Below, one piece after another: positions 32,866 to 41,036 of a DNA stretch of 64,000 nt (position 1 is the first letter of the stretch; each line of letters starts with the position of its first letter). Source of the DNA: JAYPHU01 sp038127535. GTDB lineage: Bacteria; Pseudomonadota; Alphaproteobacteria; Rhodospirillales; UBA2165. The position numbers were made by a program, and so were the translations under genes. Under the pieces are notes generated by a model. The model did not search any database and was not told the DNA's origin. It saw only the letters and a program-made list of their open reading frames with translations. Location: positions 130,857 through 194,856 of the forward strand of contig JAYPHU010000002.1 in assembly GCA_038127535.1 (NCBI GenBank), written 5' to 3'.

Positions 32866-34092
32866 ATGACTGACACACCGTGGAAAACAGACGGTTGGCA
32901 TACCAGCCCCTGGAACTTCGATCCCGAAGTGACCAAGGATTGGAAGTTCCCCGAGAAAATCACCGTCCATGACGTGACGCTGCGGGACGGCGAACAGCAA
33001 GCCGGCCTCGCGTTTAACTACGAAGATAAAATCCGCATCGCCGAAGGCCTCGCCGAGGTCGGTGTGCACCGGATCGAAGCCGGCATGCCGGTGGTCTCCA
33101 AGGATGACGCCAAAGTTGTTCAGGAACTGGCCAAGCGCGACTTCGGCCCCAAGGTTTATTCCTTCGCCCGCTGTATGGTTGACGACGTGAAGCGCGCGGT
33201 CGACGCGGGCGTCGGCGGCGTGATCATGGAAGTCCCGGCGTCCCCACACCTGATTGAAAAAGGCTACCGCTGGGAGCTGGACCGGGCCATCGACCTGTCC
33301 ATCGAGTCCACCAAGTTCGCCCATGATCAGGGTCTGGAAGTGGTCTTCTTCCCGATCGACTTCACCCGCTCCGATCTGGTGTGGGTGTGTGACCTGATCG
33401 AACGGGTCGGCGTTGAAGGCCATATGGACGGCCTGGCCCTCGTCGATACGATGGGCGCCACCTCTATCCACGCCATGCAGTTCTTCGTGCGCACCATGAA
33501 GAACCGCTTCCCCGACAAGCCGTTGGAAGCCCACTTCCATATGGACTTCGGCCTCGGCATCGCCAACACGATCATGGCGCTGTCCGAAGGCGTCGAGGTG
33601 ATCCAGTCCACCGTTCTGGGTCTGGGCGAGCGGGCCGGCAACGTGCCCATGGAAGAAACCGTGATGGCGCTGCTAACCCTCTACAACATCGACATCGGCA
33701 TCAAGACCGAGAAGCTGAAATGGCTGGCCGACATGGTCGCCGAAGTTTCCGGCGCTGTGGTGCCGAAGAACCGGCCGATTGTCGGCGACGACCTGTTCAA
33801 GGTCGAAAGCGGCATCATCGCCACCTGGCTGCTGAATTGCGGCTATGAGGATCAGACCGAGGTCGTGCCGTTCCGCCCGAGCCTGGTCGGCCAGAAAGAG
33901 CCGGAAGCCGTGATCGGTAAAGGCTGCGGCATCGACAACGTGAAGCACTGGCTGGAACGCTTCCAGATCCAGGCCAACGAAGACGAAGCCATGGAACTGC
34001 TAATGGCCATCAAGGATTGGGGCCTGGTGCACAAACGCCTCATGAACGAGGACGAGTTCAAGAAAATCGCCGGCGAAGTGCTGAATAACTAG
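32866..34092 (+). CDS. HMG-CoA lyase/isopropylmalate synthase-like (DRE-TIM) enzyme
   Basis: A 408-residue DRE-TIM metallolyase family protein. HDVTLRDGEQQAGLAF carries the Asp-Arg-Glu motif, and AHFHMDFGLG the HxH metal ligands. The barrel is followed by about 120 residues that lack the LeuA regulatory domain. Members make or break C-C bonds between acetyl-CoA or pyruvate and 2-keto acids. ATG 32866 with AGAGGAGA upstream is preferred over longer frames. Two hairpins follow the stop. The product is not predictable; homocitrate-, isopropylmalate- and HMG-type chemistry are all possible. Confidence 0.88.
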   Translation: MTDTPWKTDGWHTSPWNFDPEVTKDWKFPEKITVHDVTLRDGEQQAGLAFNYEDKIRIAEGLAEVGVHRIEAGMPVVSKDDAKVVQELAKRDFGPKVYSFARCMVDDVKRAVDAGVGGVIMEVPASPHLIEKGYRWELDRAIDLSIESTKFAHDQGLEVVFFPIDFTRSDLVWVCDLIERVGVEGHMDGLALVDTMGATSIHAMQFFVRTMKNRFPDKPLEAHFHMDFGLGIANTIMALSEGVEVIQSTVLGLGERAGNVPMEETVMALLTLYNIDIGIKTEKLKWLADMVAEVSGAVVPKNRPIVGDDLFKVESGIIATWLLNCGYEDQTEVVPFRPSLVGQKEPEAVIGKGCGIDNVKHWLERFQIQANEDEAMELLMAIKDWGLVHKRLMNEDEFKKIAGEVLNN

Positions 34093-34097
34093 CACCT

Positions 34098-34131
34098 CCA
34101 AAGGGGAGTGAGACAACTCACTTCCCTTTGG
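34098..34131 (+). terminator. 15-bp hairpin after the HMGL-like gene
   Basis: CCAAAGGGGAGTGAG and CTCACTTCCCTTTGG pair with one mismatch around ACAA. It starts 6 bases after the stop. No T tract follows, so it may protect the 3' end or aid termination. Confidence 0.6.
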
Positions 34132-34224
34132 CAAGCGCGACTGCGCGCCGCGCCCCTCGGCGCGAAAGCCAAGGACGCGGAGGCGTCCGCCTGGCGATTG
34201 AGGGAAAATATAGAGTTATGAAAG

Positions 34225-34256
34225 ACCCGGTTGCGGCGAGACAGCCGGGTTTTTTT
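34225..34256 (+). terminator. Rho-independent terminator
   Basis: ACCCGG/CCGGGT stem with a 14-base loop that can pair further, followed by seven T. It is 130 bases beyond the HMGL-like gene and likely ends that transcript. Confidence 0.7.
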
Positions 34257-34276
34257 GTTGCCCCGCTCTTTAACTC

Positions 34277-34317
34277 GTCATGCGCGGACCGGCCGTCAGG
34301 CCGTGATCCGCGCACCC
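34277..34317. repeat. Palindromic repeat, GTCATGCGCGGACC arm family
   Basis: Same outer arms as at 17101, with the shortest centre (GGCCGTCAGGCC). Confidence 0.75.
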
Positions 34318-34476
34318 ATCCAACGTTTCGACTAACCCCGGCAACATCCATGGTCACCCGAAAACCGCTTCGGGGGCCGGGGGTGACGCCTTGAAGCGTG
34401 GGAGGAACAGCCCCCTATCCCTTACCGTCCGCACCCCCTATACTCCTCCCAACCAATTCATCTGAGGAGAGCCGAG

Positions 34477-34932
34477 ATGCCCAAGGGAAAAATGATCACG
34501 CCGGACGGCGGTAATCTCTACGAGCGGGCCAACGACATGTTCGTCAAGGTGACCAGCCAGGACACGGGCGGCGCCTATGAAGTGTGCGAGGAGCGCTGCC
34601 CGCCGGGCTTTGCGTCCCGGCCGCACATGCACCCGAAAAACCACGAGACGTTCTTTGTGATCAAGGGCGGCGCGACCTTCATCCTGGGCGACGAGGAATT
34701 CGAGGGCAGGGAAGGCGACCTGTTCCACATTCCCCCCGGCACACCCCACCAGGTGGTGGCCGGCGACGACGGCATCCACATGCTGATGGTCTACAGCCCC
34801 GGCACCACGGAAGCCATGTTCGCCGACATGACCGCGCTGTCGGAAGATGAGCGGGGCGATTGGGACACGGGTGCGGCCGTCGCGGCCAAGCACAACACCA
34901 TCTGGGTGAAGGACTTCCCCAACGCCCGCTGA
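34477..34932 (+). CDS. Cupin-domain protein
   Basis: A 151-residue single cupin: RPHMHPKNHETFFVIKGGA (metal His, His, Glu) and HIPPGTPHQVVAGDDG (His) are intact. The closing segment MLMVYSPGTTEAMFADM resembles cupins linked to quercetinase-like or isomerase functions, without a clear assignment. Good AGGAGAG ribosome site. It is followed closely by a small membrane-protein gene. Confidence 0.85.
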   Translation: MPKGKMITPDGGNLYERANDMFVKVTSQDTGGAYEVCEERCPPGFASRPHMHPKNHETFFVIKGGATFILGDEEFEGREGDLFHIPPGTPHQVVAGDDGIHMLMVYSPGTTEAMFADMTALSEDERGDWDTGAAVAAKHNTIWVKDFPNAR

Positions 34933-35020
34933 TCAGAATTCCCCGGCCCCAAACATCCCCAAAGGGTTCTTCGCCCGGGCCTGGGCCGGGCATGAGCCGC
35001 TGCGCCCGCTTTATTGGTGG

Positions 35021-35332
35021 TTGGGCGCCTGGCTGTCCTTCCTGACGGCGGCGTTTCTGAACCTGGGCATTTCCGTCCCGCCCCTGACTCTCGATGGGGA
35101 TTTCTTAAATTCCATCCTGATCCGGTCCTTGCTGCTGATACCGGCGATGGCCGCGTGGATCGTGGTCCATGTCTGGTGTTTCAGCGCGATCTGGCGCTCG
35201 GCGGTCAATGTTGCCGACTCGATATGGACCGCACGCGCGCGGGTCTCGTTATTTGTATTAGGAGCCGTCTGGCTGCCGTTTCTCCTGGCGAATGCGCTCT
35301 GGCAAATCGCCGCTCAGTTCAACAACCCCTGA
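35021..35332 (+). CDS. Small membrane protein, start uncertain
   Basis: From TTG 35021 the protein has 103 residues with about three membrane helices (WLSFLTAAFLNLGI, ILIRSLLLIPAMAAWIVVH, VLGAVWLPFLLANALW). Codons upstream, back to an in-frame stop at 34907-34909, also look coding (GFFARAWAGHEPLRPLYWW), and similar small membrane proteins begin this way, but no ATG, GTG or TTG occurs there. The true start may be non-canonical or lost by a base error. It overlaps or abuts the cupin gene. Function unknown. Confidence 0.55.
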   Translation: MGAWLSFLTAAFLNLGISVPPLTLDGDFLNSILIRSLLLIPAMAAWIVVHVWCFSAIWRSAVNVADSIWTARARVSLFVLGAVWLPFLLANALWQIAAQFNNP

Positions 35333-35334
35333 AC

Positions 35335-36874
35335 CTATCCCAGACCATCCAGCATAGTGTGGATGCGGTCCACATGTTCGTCCACATTAAAGGTGTTGAA
35401 GTAGCGGGACTGGGTGCGCATGGGATCGCCCGTATAGAACTGCTCGTATAAGCGCTGCCGGCCGGCGAAGCTGGACAGTGAGGCGTCATAGGCCAACCGG
35501 AGGAGCTTGATCCGGGTCGGGCTGTCCAGATTGGCGGACTGGAAATAGGTCTCCACATTTTCCTTTAGCTCGCCGGCCACTTCGGCAAACGACGGGACGG
35601 CGACCATGCCGCCGGCGGCTAGCGTGTTCATGATGTCGCATTGGCGGTTGTACATTTTCCAGAACATGTTCTGCCAGACCATCAGCGGCCGGATGCCCGC
35701 CGCCCAGTACCCCACCGGCGTTTCCCAGCATTCGGCCTCCGCCGCGATCCGGCAAGTGCGCACGAACTCGGCAATGGCCATAGACTCCGCGATTTGCACC
35801 TGCACCGGCACATGGACGTCGATCTTGGAGGCCCGGGCGATGGCCATGGTCAACGCCATCATGAACTTGGATTTGGACTCGGCGCGGACCACCGACTGCA
35901 TCAGCATGTTGGGCGCGATGAAGGCCTCTTCGTTGATCAGTATATCGTAGTCCGGATCTCGATAGATAAAAACCCGCTCCCACGGCACGAAGACATCGTC
36001 GAAGATCACCAGCCCGTCGGATTCGTCATACTTTGCCGCCAGCGGATAATCGGCGGCTGATCCGGCATCGGTGTGCGCCACGGGCGGGCGGCAGATAAAG
36101 CGCAAANNNNNNNNNNNNNNNNNNNNNNNNNNNNNNNNNNNNNNNNNNNNNNNNNNNNNNNNNNNNNNNNNNNNNNNNNNNNNNNNNNNNNNNNNNNNNN
36201 NNNNNNGCAAAGCCGAAGGAATAGGCCGTCGTATCGATCTTGGTGTCGGTGGGCCAGCGCGACGCCGCCGGCATGACCAAGAGTTCGTTCGCCATGCCGC
36301 ACAGCGTCGCCACCATGCGCGCACCCTGGATATGAATGCCGGCGTCGGTTTCCTTGGTGATGTGGGCGACGATGTCGGAGGTTTCCAGATGCGCCGGGTG
36401 GGAGCGGTCGACCTGGGGATTGACCAGCGCATGAGTGATTACCTGGTCGTTTTCCCGGATATATTTGTGGTAGTTCCGGATATTGTCCGAGCCGTCGAAA
36501 CTGTCCCGCTTTAGATTATCGGCGGCGGCCGCATAGGCCGAGATGAACATGTTCTTATAGTCGGGGCTGCGGCCCAGCATGCCGCAGGAATATTCCATCC
36601 AGACCTCGATGGCCCGGTTGCGGGCGATCACATCCTCGGCGGAACCCGGAATGATGTGGGTCATGCCGACTTTGTCGCCGGTGGCCGGCGAGGCGAAGGT
36701 CATAGTGTCGATCAGGTCCGCGTCGTGCTGCAGGTCCAGCAGCTCCGCCATGGTCTGCGCCGCGCCGGCGAAGCGCGGATCGGTGGTGACATCCTCCACC
36801 CGCTCCCCGTCGATGGAGACGTGGCGGTCGTCCCGCAGGCTTTCCAGATAGTCGGCGCCGGTTCTGATCGGCAT
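35335..36874 (-). CDS. HpaB-family flavin-dependent monooxygenase, interrupted by an assembly gap
   Basis: Both ends are of one gene of the 4-hydroxyphenylacetate 3-hydroxylase family. The N-terminal part (ATG 36874, MPIRTGADYLESLRD, MLGRSPDYKNMF, HIPG-type TMTFASPATGDKVGMTH) runs into 100 N at 36206-36107. The C-terminal part (LRFICR, VIFDDVFVPWERVFIY) continues in another nominal frame. Family alignment from memory suggests only about 9-10 residues are missing. The protein would use FADH2 to hydroxylate a phenol; no flavin reductase (HpaC) gene is adjacent. The GRSPDYKN motif and lack of a cysteine cluster argue against 4-hydroxybutyryl-CoA dehydratase. Confidence 0.88.
36107..36206. other. 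Run of 100 N (assembly gap)
   Basis: Exactly 100 undetermined bases inside the HpaB-family gene. Frame arithmetic requires the true gap to be a multiple of three; 100 is not, so the length is a placeholder. Confidence 0.95.
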
Positions 36875-36970
36875 GGCGTGGTCCTCCGTTTGATGTGCCC
36901 GGAACGTTAGGGGGTTCCATCTCCAGAGGCCAAAGTAAAATCGGGATTTTTCACTAAGTGAACGCGACCG

Positions 36971-37013
36971 AAAAAAACGGCCTGCCACAATCGGGGAAAT
37001 TGTTGGCAGGCCG
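36971..37013 (-). terminator. Rho-independent terminator of the EF-hand gene
   Basis: On the minus strand a stem of CGGCCTGCCA...TGGCAGGCCG, extendable by AACAAT/ATTGT, is followed by seven T. It lies 47 bases beyond the EF-hand stop. Confidence 0.85.
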
Positions 37014-37059
37014 CTATGCGCCTATCGATGACCACACATTACGTGTGTTCAGGGGGCTG

Positions 37060-37626
37060 TTACCGGGAACGATATTCCCGATGGCGTTGGAACCGCTCCC
37101 GCAATTCCTTGCGGGTGATGATCCCGTCACCGTCATCATCGAGGCGTTGAACTATCTTGATGAAGCGCTTCTGGAATTCACCAAGGGTCACCGAGGCGTC
37201 GCCGTCGGCGTCGTGATGCTGGAACCGGTCCACCATCCGTTCGCGCATGGCGTCGAGCCAGAGCTTTTCATATTCGGCGAGGCTGAGGGTGCCGTCCTTG
37301 TTCGCATCGAACTTGTCGAACCGGTCCTTGCGGGCCGCGTCGATCTCGGTTTGGGTCAGCTTGCCGTCCTCGTTCGTGTCGAACGTATCGAACAGTCGTC
37401 CACCCCGGCGTCCGCCGCGATGGCCACCGCCGTACCGGCCGTAGCGGGCCTGCATAAAGCCGCCGCGATGATCGCCATCTTGAGCGCCCTCGCCGGCCGC
37501 GGCGTGAATTTTGTCAGCACGTTGCTGGTGCATCATTTGCGCGACGCCCGTGTCGGCGAAGAAGGCCAGCACCAAAACACCTAAGGCGGCGCTGGACGCG
37601 AGGATGATTTTGTTTCTTTTGGTCAT
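37060..37626 (-). CDS. Exported or membrane-anchored EF-hand calcium-binding protein
   Basis: A 188-residue protein. The N-terminal hydrophobic segment (IILASSAALGVLVLAFFADT) is a signal peptide or anchor. A Gly/Arg/His-rich linker (GRYGGGHRGGRRGG) precedes four EF-hand loops: DTNEDGKLTQTE, DANKDGTLSLAE, DADGDASVTLGE and DDDGDGIITRKE. All four keep the acidic positions 1, 3, 5 and 12; the third has Ala for the loop glycine. It probably binds calcium in the periplasm; partner unknown. Monocistronic with a strong terminator. Confidence 0.88.
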   Translation of the reverse strand: MTKRNKIILASSAALGVLVLAFFADTGVAQMMHQQRADKIHAAAGEGAQDGDHRGGFMQARYGRYGGGHRGGRRGGRLFDTFDTNEDGKLTQTEIDAARKDRFDKFDANKDGTLSLAEYEKLWLDAMRERMVDRFQHHDADGDASVTLGEFQKRFIKIVQRLDDDGDGIITRKELRERFQRHREYRSR

Positions 37627-37740
37627 TATTGGTCTCCACTATGTCAAAGGCAAAGTGGATATCGATATCCAAACAGATAAACGCCGTTGGCGGATCACTC
37701 CGTCGAATTATTTTTGAGAGGCAACGATTAGGAAGCGGGT

Positions 37741-38502
37741 CTAGCTGCGCCAGAAGCCTTCCTTGTCGATCTGATGCAAGGCGTCCAGCTCTTGCGCGCT
37801 GGGCGGCGGGGTTTCCACCATGTCCGCCGCGGCCTTCAGAGCCCAGCCGGTGTTTTCCTGCACTTCCTCGACCGTATGGCCGGGATGGATGGACGACAGA
37901 TGCAGCTCGTTCGTCGGGCCATAAGGCCGCAGGATCGCCCGGTCGGTGATGACCACGGCCGGGCCGCCGCCGGGCAGGCCGGCTTTCTTTCGGGCGTCGC
38001 CGCCGGTCAGGTGACCGGGAGACGTAATGTAGTCCACCTTCTCCACCAGCCGGTGTTTCTGATGGTTCATGATGGCGATCAGTCGTTCCGCCATGGCAGC
38101 GATATCCGGCGCGCCGCCGGAGCCCGGCAGCTTGACCTTGGGGTTATCCACGTCGCCGATATAAGACGTGTTGATGTTGCCGAACTTGTCGATCTCGGCG
38201 CCGCCGATAAAGCCGGCATGGACCCGGCCGCCGCTCAACAGTCCCATGATCTGGATCAGCCCGGTGGTCCAGGCCGCGCCCAGCTGATTAGGCCCGTCGC
38301 ACATGGTGTAGAGCATGTCTTTAGCGGGCTCGTAACGGGACACGCCGCTTTCAAACAGGCCGACCGCGTTCGGCGCATGGGTCAACCGCGCCACGCCGTA
38401 AGCGGTGATTGGCAGGCGCATGCCGACAAAGATGCGTTCCCCGTCATTGATCTGGCGGGCCGCCGCGATGATCATCAGTTCCTGAGTTGAATACTCGCTC
38501 AT
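37741..38502 (-). CDS. Family I CoA-transferase subunit B (IpdB/glutaconate-type)
   Basis: A 253-residue beta subunit. Segments LPITAYGVARLTHAPN, GFIGGAEIDKFGNINTSYIG and GSGGAPDIAAMAERL fit the family; the usual ENG/SENG catalytic Glu motif is not obvious near VGLFESGV, where FESG may take that place. Lengths of 253 and about 300 residues for the pair match IpdAB-type enzymes, some of which are hydrolases acting on ring-derived CoA esters. ATG 38502 lies 4 bases after the alpha-subunit stop. Confidence 0.85.
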   Translation of the reverse strand: MSEYSTQELMIIAAARQINDGERIFVGMRLPITAYGVARLTHAPNAVGLFESGVSRYEPAKDMLYTMCDGPNQLGAAWTTGLIQIMGLLSGGRVHAGFIGGAEIDKFGNINTSYIGDVDNPKVKLPGSGGAPDIAAMAERLIAIMNHQKHRLVEKVDYITSPGHLTGGDARKKAGLPGGGPAVVITDRAILRPYGPTNELHLSSIHPGHTVEEVQENTGWALKAAADMVETPPPSAQELDALHQIDKEGFWRS

Positions 38503-38506
38503 CGCC

Positions 38507-39385
38507 CTACTCCGCGGCGTAATTGGCCGGGGCGGAAAGCGCCTCCCCGGTGATGCGCAGGTCTTCCAACTGGCCGCCCAGCTTGGCGCGATAGGCCGCG
38601 TGATCGGGCACATCGCGCACCCATTCATCCAGCCAGCGCTCGAACCCTTCGACCTCGCGGGTTTCCTGGTGATAGTGGTGGAAAAAGGCGTTGTCCCGCT
38701 TCCACCGGCCGATCAGCGGCGCCGGGTGGCAGGCTGCCGGAATATGGCAGACGGCGTTCACGCCGAAACCGGGGATCAGCACCCGGCTGGGATCGGAGGC
38801 GATCACCTCCGGCTCGACGATCTCGTCGGCTAGGACGATGATCTTCTCCGCCGCGATGGAGGCTTCCTGGGTCAGACCGGTCGAGCCCCAGATGTGGGAA
38901 TTACCGAACTTATCGGCCCGCTGCACCACCAGAAAGGCCACGTCGGGCTTGAGCGCTGGGACCAGGGCCACCGGATCATCTCCGTCGGAAAACGGGTTGT
39001 TGGCCATCTTGATCCGCGGGTTCGAGTTCACAATGTCAGAGCCCAGGATCGACTTCAGCGGCACATAGGGCAGGCCGTAAGCGCCGGCGAAAAACGCCAT
39101 GCCGATGGAAAAGTTGGAATAGTCGAAAATTTCGATCGGGTGGGGCTCTCCCTTTTCGGCGGCGCGGCGGTAATTGTGCCCCATGCCGCCCGATACATTG
39201 CCGACCCAGGCGCCGGTCACTGCCTTGACGCAGCCGGCCCCGATCAACATGTCGGTGGAGATATCGGAGATGGGCGCGACCATGTTGAGGTCGCGGCGTT
39301 CCTGGCGGATCAGTTCATGGGTGGCGGCGAACGGAATGGCGTTTTCCAGCGCCGCGCCCAGCACGATGCTGCCCCCGTCCGGCAC
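38507..39385 (-). CDS. Family I CoA-transferase subunit A (IpdA/glutaconate-type); true start probably upstream
   Basis: A 292-residue alpha subunit from GTG 39385 (VPDGGSIVLGAALENAIPFA, ITHELI-type region, GNVSGGMGHNYRRAAEKGE, RADKFGNSHIWGSTGLTQ). Family members begin about 15 residues earlier, and in this frame the upstream codons read NDKLCTIAEAIQDH, as expected. There is no ATG, GTG or TTG there; an ATC at 39430 sits 8 bases after GGGAGAGG. Together with subunit B it would move CoA between acyl-CoA and an acid, or hydrolyse a ring-derived CoA ester. Confidence 0.83.
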   Translation of the reverse strand: MPDGGSIVLGAALENAIPFAATHELIRQERRDLNMVAPISDISTDMLIGAGCVKAVTGAWVGNVSGGMGHNYRRAAEKGEPHPIEIFDYSNFSIGMAFFAGAYGLPYVPLKSILGSDIVNSNPRIKMANNPFSDGDDPVALVPALKPDVAFLVVQRADKFGNSHIWGSTGLTQEASIAAEKIIVLADEIVEPEVIASDPSRVLIPGFGVNAVCHIPAACHPAPLIGRWKRDNAFFHHYHQETREVEGFERWLDEWVRDVPDHAAYRAKLGGQLEDLRITGEALSAPANYAAE

Positions 39386-39603
39386 ATGATCCTGAATCGC
39401 TTCCGCGATGGTGCAAAGCTTGTCGTTGATGGTTCGGCCCTCTCCCAGGCAGACGGCGCAGATGCTACGAAATAGAGGTGTTTAGGTAGCAAATCCATCG
39501 ATCCTGTACAAACCCCGGTTAGCGCAATTGTGAACAGGAACCGGCTGGGATTTCGCCGCTGTTTGGCCTAGACTGCCGGCATGGATTATTGGGGAGCAGA
39601 TGC

Positions 39604-39999
39604 ATGCGCCTGATCAAACTATTTGCAGTTCTGACCATCGTTGCATTTTTGAGCGCCGGCACGGCATGGGCTGATGAAGCCGACAAAGACTATCAGGGCA
39701 AGATCAAGAACTTCCTGACCGAGCACACGCTGCTTTATGCGGACAGGCAAGGCGGCAACAACGCCATCTACTTCGGCCGCTTCGGGACCTTTGATTGGTA
39801 CTTCCCGTGTCAGATCGAGACCGGCAACTGGACACTGTCGAAAGACAATGTCCTGCATCTGGAATACGACACGGTGACCTTCAAGCCGGTGACCTACCGC
39901 CTGACCCGCGACGGCGATCAGGTGAAGCTGTTGAACCTGGCGGACGGCTCGGCAGTGATGAGCGAGCGACAGCCGGAGAACGGACTACCCGTCGGGTGA
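39604..39999 (+). CDS. Small secreted protein of unknown function
   Basis: A 131-residue protein with a signal peptide (LIKLFAVLTIVAFLSAGTAWA, split here only for the call; cleavage after AWA near residue 21). The mature domain has aromatic strands (AIYFGRFGTFDWYFP, ETGNWTLSKDNVLHLEYD, TYRLTRDGDQVKLL), like a small beta-barrel. ATG 39604 is preferred; GGGGAG is upstream. No family recognised. Confidence 0.7.
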   Translation: MRLIKLFAVLTIVAFLSAGTAWADEADKDYQGKIKNFLTEHTLLYADRQGGNNAIYFGRFGTFDWYFPCQIETGNWTLSKDNVLHLEYDTVTFKPVTYRLTRDGDQVKLLNLADGSAVMSERQPENGLPVG

Positions 40000-40060
40000 A
40001 AAATCTATTAGCCGCGCGTGCCGCGGTTTAGCCGAGCGAAAAAATCCACTTTCTATTTCC

Positions 40061-40088
40061 GTCATCCACGGGCCTGACCCGTGGACCC
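40061..40088. repeat. Palindromic repeat, CCACGGG arm family
   Basis: GTCATCCACGGGCCTGACCCGTGGACCC split across its centre CCTGA; simple copy without inner palindrome. Confidence 0.7.
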
Positions 40089-40120
40089 CTTTATGTTTAT
40101 CCCCTCCCCCCTACCTTAGG

Positions 40121-40170
40121 CGTCGCCCCCGAGTTGGGCTCAATTTACTTGAGGCCAAGTCTCGGGGGTC
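40121..40170. repeat. Palindromic repeat, CCCCCGAG family
   Basis: Arms GCCCCCGAGTTGGGCTC and CCAAGTCTCGGGGGTCC enclose a loop of about 15 bases. Confidence 0.7.
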
Positions 40171-40248
40171 CATGGGCAGGGCTTGCATGGTTCCCCGACA
40201 ACCGCTTCCCGGGTCGGGGACGACGCAGAAAGGAAAGTAAAAATTTAA

Positions 40249-40325
40249 AACCACCGAGCACACAGAGAACACAGAGATAGCGGGGCGTGATAGGCCCCTC
40301 TGTGCTCTCTGTGTGCTCGGTGGTT
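40249..40325. repeat. Long near-perfect hairpin with CACAGAGA arms
   Basis: The left arm AACCACCGAGCACACAGAG... (40249-40277) pairs with the right arm (40299-40325) over about 27 bp with very few mismatches. The loop contains its own GGGGC/GCCCC stem (40282-40298). It is unlike the CCGGG-type elements around it. A short AAACCACAAAG stretch at 40,885 may be a remnant. Confidence 0.8.
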
Positions 40326-40451
40326 AAAAGATAGGTCCGGGCATGACGACGCTAGGGGAACGGGCATCAACCTCCCTCCCCCTTGAATTCGAACTGCGCC
40401 TCCCCACATGTTACTCACTCGGGAAAACCGACATACCGGTGAGGATAAGAC

Positions 40452-40652
40452 ATGAGCGAGACGTGGGACGGTAAATACCGGCGGAAGAGCGACCGGCGCG
40501 GGGGAGCGTGGGACGAAAGCCCGGAGCGCCGCAAGACCGACCGCCGGGTGCGCCAGCACTGCTTTAAATGCCACGCCGCCTTTGTCCCGGAAACGCCTCA
40601 CGGCACCATCTGCCCGGACTGCCAGCGCGCCGCCCTGCACTGCGCGGCATAG
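40452..40652 (+). CDS. Small zinc-ribbon protein
   Basis: A 66-residue basic protein. The N-terminal half is rich in Arg, Lys and Asp (KYRRKSDRRGG, ERRKTDRR); the C-terminal half has CFKCHAAF and CPDCQRA, a CxxC pair spaced 16 residues apart that would bind one zinc. Ribosome site GAGGATAAG. It may bind nucleic acid. It is flanked by repeat-rich spacers and no operon partner is seen. Confidence 0.6.
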   Translation: MSETWDGKYRRKSDRRGGAWDESPERRKTDRRVRQHCFKCHAAFVPETPHGTICPDCQRAALHCAA

Positions 40653-40733
40653 CTGCCTCATTAAATAATAAAATACCAGCGTTGTGCCCGGCCCGCGAAG
40701 CGGCTGCCGGGTATCTACCTACCTCTTTTAACC

Positions 40734-40800
40734 GTCATCCACGGGCTTGATCCGTGGATCCATCTTAAATGTGGATACCCGGATCAAGTCCGGGCATGAC
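40734..40800. repeat. Two adjacent palindromic units
   Basis: A CCACGGG-type copy (40734-40762) and, 10 bases on, a stand-alone CCCGGATCAAGTCCGGG unit (40771-40800). The second is the unit found inside the loop of another element at 49792-49814. Confidence 0.7.
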
Positions 40801-40932
40801 GACAATTGGCGAGGTCGAGGGACCCCTCGCGTCCCGAGGGGCGGATGGTACGCGGGTCAAGCCCGCGCATGACGGCAAAGTAAAACCACAAAGTATACGA
40901 AGGGGGAAGTGTCATCACCCATCCCCTAACAT

Positions 40933-41036
40933 CGTCATCCCCGACCTACGGAGCAGTTGTCGGGGATCTCAGGCCATGGAGTTAGATACCCGAGAATTGG
41001 TCTCAACTATCGTTGACCCCAACTCGGGCATGACGC
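40933..41036. repeat. Composite palindromic repeat, copy B
   Basis: Same two-hairpin arrangement as 21432-21534: CCCCGACCT...AGCAGTTGTCGGGG, then CCCGAGAATTGGTCTCAAC...CCCAACTCGGG and a GACGC end. Confidence 0.8.

Larger units (their letters stand above)
34093..34476. other. 384-base spacer with terminators and repeats
   Basis: Contains two hairpins described separately (34098-34131, 34225-34256), a palindromic repeat (34277-34317) and a further GGTCACCC...GGGGGTGACGCC inverted element (about 34350-34391). A short AT-rich part at 34,200-34,225 precedes the second hairpin. No convincing gene. Confidence 0.6.
40000..40451. other. 452-base spacer packed with palindromic elements
   Basis: In order: a CCACGGG element (40061-40088), a CCCCCGAG/CTCGGGGG element (40121-40170), a CCCCGACAACCGCTTCCCGG...GGGGACGACGC element (40193-40226) and the long hairpin (40249-40325). 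The last 120 bases hold the leader of the zinc-ribbon gene. Confidence 0.65.
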
